Of a stretch of 16,418 nucleotides of DNA, positions 13,579 through 16,418 are shown in pieces. Numbering within the stretch: the first letter of the stretch is position 1; the number at the start of each line of letters is the position of its first letter. Below the pieces are notes generated by a model, which was not told where the DNA came from, made no database searches, and worked only from the letters and a program-made list of their open reading frames with translations. This DNA comes from Chthonomonas sp. UBA2387 (GTDB lineage: Bacteria > Armatimonadota > Fimbriimonadia > Fimbriimonadales > Fimbriimonadaceae): NCBI GenBank assembly GCA_002343445.1, contig DDSP01000071.1:716-17133 (forward strand), in the 5' to 3' direction. The translations under genes and the position numbers were made by a program.

Positions 13579-14139
13579 ATGCTGTCACTCTACATTTGGA
13601 CGGGTGTCTTGGGCATGGCGATGCTCCTGTATTCCGCGATCGCGGGGTCGCACGGGGCCGACCACTCGATGGACCACGACCTCTCGGCGGACGCCCACGA
13701 CGGTGCGCATGCCGACGGAGCATGGACCATCTTCTTCAGTCTTCGGTTCTGGACCTTCTTTGCCGCGTTCTTCGGCGTCACGGGCATCTTGTTGACGGCG
13801 GGCACCCCTCTGGGTCAAGTCCCGACGCTGGCCCTGGCTCTCGCCGCCGGAGCGATAGCCGGAGGTTCGGTGGGCCTCACCATGCGGCTCCTGCAGCGCA
13901 ACGAGGTGAACACCAACGTCTCCGAGCGCGACTTCGTGGGCCAAGACGCCGAGGTGATGGTCGCCATGCGGCCCGGCCAGACGGGGCGCATTCGCCTGGA
14001 AGCCAAAGGCGAGATGCTCGACGTGCTCGCGGTGGCCGACGACGGCACGCGGGAGATCCTTGCGGGAACCAAGGTCGTCGTGGTGGGCTACGAGGACGAC
14101 CGCGCGCGCGTGATCTCGCGGGACGAGGTCTACGGCTGA
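13579..14139 (+). CDS. NfeD-like / OB-fold membrane protein with His/Asp-rich loop
   Basis: The protein has 186 residues. TM1 is at about 3-22. A loop at 24-47 follows with five His (25, 29, 33, 40, 44) and several Asp, probably extracytoplasmic. TM2 is at about 51-73 and TM3 at about 79-101. The C-terminal soluble domain (about 115-186, FVGQDAEVMVAMRPGQTGRIRLEAKGEML onward) is the OB-like fold of NfeD proteins, with the GQxG start and G.V.V.G end. NfeD partners flotillin-type scaffolds, but none is adjacent here. GGGAG seven bases before the ATG supports the start. The stop overlaps the next ATG by one base (TGATG), so the two are co-translated. Confidence 0.82.
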   Translation: MLSLYIWTGVLGMAMLLYSAIAGSHGADHSMDHDLSADAHDGAHADGAWTIFFSLRFWTFFAAFFGVTGILLTAGTPLGQVPTLALALAAGAIAGGSVGLTMRLLQRNEVNTNVSERDFVGQDAEVMVAMRPGQTGRIRLEAKGEMLDVLAVADDGTREILAGTKVVVVGYEDDRARVISRDEVYG

Positions 14140-15257
14140 TGCCTCGGCTTCTCTCGCTCAACCTCGGTGTCATCCGGACCGTGGTGCACAAAGGCGAAGA
14201 GGTCCCCACGGGGATCTTCAAATCCTCGGTCGCCGGTCCCGCCCACTTGGGCTTGGAGGGTTTCGAGGGCGACCAAGTGGCCGACCGCCGCAACCACGGC
14301 GGCCTGGAGAAGGCGACCTACCTGTATCCGTGGGAGCATTACGCCTACTGGCGCGAACGCCTGGGCCGGGACGACCTGGAACCGGGCCAGTTCGGCGAAA
14401 ACCTGACCACCGTCGGCCTCGACGAGCGCAGCGTGCTCATCGGCGAGCGGTTCCAAATCGGCGAAGCGGTGATCGAGGCGTGCCAGGCGCGCATCCCGTG
14501 CTTCAAGCTGGAGCTCCGCATGGAGCGGCCCGGCATGGTCGAGGAGTTCCTGAAGGCCGAGCGTCCGGGCATCTACTTCCGCGTCCTTCATCCGGGCCGA
14601 GTGGCGACGAACGATGCCATCGAGTCCATCCATCGGCCCGACGGTGCGGCGACGGTCTGGGAGGCCAACCATACGCTTCATTTCGACCGAGTCAATCTCC
14701 GAGCGGTGCGCCGCGTCCTGGCTTCCGATGGCCTGGCTTCGGGCTGGCGACAGAGGTTCCAGAGCTTCTTGCCCGGACCCGCTCGTTTCGCCTGGATGCC
14801 CAGCCCCATCGGGCCGCTGACGGTTGCCGTGGACACCCGGGGTCGGCTGACGCACGTCTTGTTCGGGGAAGTCGTGAAGCCCGGGTGGGTGCGGGACGAG
14901 CCTGCGGTCGGGCACGTTCGGAAGCAGTTGGACGAGTACTTCGCCGGTGAGCGCAAGGCGTTCAATCTCGAAGTCGCGCCCGCCGGGACGGCGTTTCAGC
15001 ACGAAGTCTGGTCGGCCCTCCAACGCATCCCCTACGGCCAGACGCGGTCGTATGGCGACGTGGCCGAGCAACTGGGCCGCCCCGAAGCCGCCCGTGCCGT
15101 CGGACGCGCGAACGGCTCGAACCCGGTAGCCATCGTCGTCCCGTGTCATCGGGTAATCGGCCGAGACGGCTCGATGACGGGCTTCGGCGGCGGGACGGAC
15201 GTCAAGGCGCGTTTGTTGGCTCTTGAGCAGGGACAGCTTCATTCGCTGTTCGATTGA
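14139..15257 (+). CDS. fusion of YiiM-like MOSC/3-alpha protein and methylated-DNA--protein-cysteine methyltransferase
   Basis: The protein has 372 residues in one frame. Residues 1-160 are a MOSC domain: GFEGDQVADRRNHGG (41-55), PGQFGENLT (82-90) and the probable molybdenum-ligand Cys121 in RIPCFKL. Residues 165-211 look like the 3-alpha domain that ends YiiM (closing ASGWRQRFQSFL). Residues 216-368 are a full-length O6-alkylguanine-DNA methyltransferase: N-domain SPIGPLTVAVD, then IPYGQTRSYGDVA (297-309), arginine-finger region ARAVG (318-322), NP (328-329), acceptor Cys336 in PCHRV (335-339) and Glu363. E. coli YiiM (with YcbX) detoxifies N-hydroxylated base analogues; MGMT repairs O6-methylguanine. 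The fused product may therefore guard against modified bases by two routes. The ATG overlaps the NfeD-like stop; GAGG lies ten bases before it. Confidence 0.9.
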   Translation: MPRLLSLNLGVIRTVVHKGEEVPTGIFKSSVAGPAHLGLEGFEGDQVADRRNHGGLEKATYLYPWEHYAYWRERLGRDDLEPGQFGENLTTVGLDERSVLIGERFQIGEAVIEACQARIPCFKLELRMERPGMVEEFLKAERPGIYFRVLHPGRVATNDAIESIHRPDGAATVWEANHTLHFDRVNLRAVRRVLASDGLASGWRQRFQSFLPGPARFAWMPSPIGPLTVAVDTRGRLTHVLFGEVVKPGWVRDEPAVGHVRKQLDEYFAGERKAFNLEVAPAGTAFQHEVWSALQRIPYGQTRSYGDVAEQLGRPEAARAVGRANGSNPVAIVVPCHRVIGRDGSMTGFGGGTDVKARLLALEQGQLHSLFD

Positions 15258-15272
15258 GGCCAAACTAGACGT

Positions 15273-16418
15273 ATGCCCTTGACCGACCCCGACAGCAGGA
15301 CCGAAGCGCGCTGGGCGCGCGAACTGGAGTCCATCCTCGGCCCCGGTCAAGTGCTCGCGACGGCTTCGGCGCGCAAAGCGTACGACTGCGACGCGTACAC
15401 CATCGACAAGTCCAAGCCATCGGTGGTCGTGCTGCCCGAGACCACCGAGCAGGTGCGGGACGTGGTGCGCTGGTGCAACCGGAACCAGATCCCTTACACC
15501 CCGCGCGGTGCCGGAACGGGCCTGAGCGGCGGCGCGTTGGCGGCGATAGGCGGTGTGCTGATCTCCACCAAACGCATGACCAAGATCCTGGAGACCGATC
15601 TACCGAACCGCTGCCTTCGGGCCCAGGCGGGTGCGGTCAACAAGCGCATCTCGGAAGCCGTCGCCCACGCGGGGTTGCACTTCGCCCCGGACCCCTCGAG
15701 CCAGACGGTCTCGACGCTCGGCGGCAACATCGCCGAGAACTCAGGCGGACCGCACACGCTCAAGTACGGCGTGACCGTCCAACATGTCCTTGCCCTGACC
15801 ATGGTGGACGTGGATGGCGAGATCGTACAAGTCGGCTCGAAGGTGCCCGGCGGGCCAGGTCTCGACCTGCTGGGTGTGCTGATCGGCAGCGAAGGCACGA
15901 TGGGCGTTGTGACAGAGGCCTGGGTGAGGCTCACTCCAAACCCTGCCAAAGTGGAAACGGTGCTCGCCTCGTTCGCCACGGTGCGCGACGCCACCCAAAC
16001 GGTCGCCGACATCATCGCCGCCGGCACGATTCCCGCCGCGCTGGAGATGATGGACGAGGGCATCATGAAGGCCGTCTCGCTGGCGTTCGGCCTGGTGTAT
16101 CCCGAAGGGGCCAAGGCGCTACTGCTGATCGAGTGCGATGGCGACCCGCGAGCCGTGGCCGGCGAGATGCGGACGGTGCTCGATATCTGCGCAAACCACG
16201 GTGCCATGGACGTGGCAGTCGCCGCCGACGAAGCCGAGAGGCAGAAGCTCTGGACGGCGCGCAAGAAAGGCATCGGTGCCATGGGCCGCATCGCCCCGAC
16301 CATCGTCACCCAAGACGGCGTGATTCCCCGCTCGAAGCTCCCCGAGATGCTCGACCGCATCACCGAAGTGGCGGCACGAAGGGGGATCGGCATCGCCAAC
16401 ATCTTCCACGCCGGCGAC
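15273..16418 (+). CDS. glcD: GlcD-type FAD-linked 2-hydroxyacid oxidase/dehydrogenase, 3' end cut off by the window
   Basis: An open frame from the ATG at 15273 runs to the window end (382 codons, no stop). Translation shows a PCMH/VAO FAD-binding domain: PSVVVLPETTEQVRDVV (49-65), the P-loop PRGAGTGLSGGA (77-88), QTVSTLGGNIAENSGGP (144-160) and GSEGTMGVVTEAWVRLTP (205-222). The C-terminal substrate domain follows, ending at HAGD (379-382), which begins the family's HAGDGN motif. Relatives are about 460-500 residues, so roughly 100 are missing. GlcD oxidises glycolate with FAD, usually with GlcE and iron-sulfur GlcF; a D-lactate dehydrogenase or single-subunit enzyme is possible, since the neighbours are outside. 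It starts 15 bases after the MOSC-MGMT gene, so the two are probably co-transcribed. Confidence 0.9.
   Translation, partial: MPLTDPDSRTEARWARELESILGPGQVLATASARKAYDCDAYTIDKSKPSVVVLPETTEQVRDVVRWCNRNQIPYTPRGAGTGLSGGALAAIGGVLISTKRMTKILETDLPNRCLRAQAGAVNKRISEAVAHAGLHFAPDPSSQTVSTLGGNIAENSGGPHTLKYGVTVQHVLALTMVDVDGEIVQVGSKVPGGPGLDLLGVLIGSEGTMGVVTEAWVRLTPNPAKVETVLASFATVRDATQTVADIIAAGTIPAALEMMDEGIMKAVSLAFGLVYPEGAKALLLIECDGDPRAVAGEMRTVLDICANHGAMDVAVAADEAERQKLWTARKKGIGAMGRIAPTIVTQDGVIPRSKLPEMLDRITEVAARRGIGIANIFHAGD

Noticed and set aside
15494..16402. A 302-codon minus-strand open frame near the window end
   Set aside because: It is antisense to a GlcD-type protein with the FAD P-loop and other family motifs. 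The minus product is Ser/Ala/Met/Pro-rich low complexity.
1..16418. Mobile elements, CRISPR repeats, toxin-antitoxin or phage-defence genes
   Set aside because: No transposase, integrase, direct-repeat array or defence-type protein could be recognised on either strand; gene content is chromosomal housekeeping and metabolism.

Overview
The window is a GC-rich, densely packed stretch of bacterial chromosome with no gene-free interval above about 110 bp. It shows no insertion sequences, phage genes, CRISPR or integration scars. A Gram-negative, environmental, Armatimonadota/Fimbriimonadia- or Planctomycetota-like host is my best guess. The clues are the secreted PA14/propeller/DUF1080 protein, the DUF1579 and YVTN-type secreted proteins, and an HspR-type (HAIR) heat-shock operator in front of clpB. 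The taxonomic guess is inference only.

Layout. Bases 1-50 are the 3' half of tRNA-Ala(UGC), followed 14 bases later by a small conserved 'MWLFTK' protein (65-430, +). Next come three minus-strand genes read from a good promoter near 4594-4622: a DUF1579 secreted protein or lipoprotein (4558-4040), a 1081-residue secreted PA14 + propeller + DUF1080 protein (4012-767), and a two-helix membrane protein ending in a zinc ribbon (757-434). A second minus-strand block reads csoR (11659-11369), copZ (11343-11134), copA (11137-8882), clpB (8865-6259), a YncE/YVTN propeller protein (6210-5203) and a SnoaL/NTF2-like secreted protein (5171-4662). A cytoplasmic GH15 glucoamylase-type gene (13521-11743) lies upstream of that block. 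Diverging from it on the plus strand are an NfeD-like membrane protein (13579-14139), an unusual MOSC/3-alpha + O6-alkylguanine-DNA methyltransferase fusion (14139-15257), and a GlcD-type FAD oxidase (15273 onwards) that runs off the window end.

How the genes work together. csoR-copZ-copA is a complete copper sensing, chaperoning and export unit. A perfect 16-bp palindrome just upstream of csoR is the likely CsoR operator, and a degenerate second copy sits in the csoR-copZ gap on the copZ ribosome binding site. clpB follows copA by only 16 bases. Its HAIR operator overlaps the last codons and stop of copA, so the disaggregase probably has its own heat-shock control and may also receive copper-induced read-through. 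The DUF1579/PA14/DUF1080 group looks like a secreted carbohydrate-processing unit. The strongest candidate for something undescribed is the MOSC-MGMT fusion: a complete YiiM-like protein joined in one reading frame to a complete DNA-alkyl repair protein.
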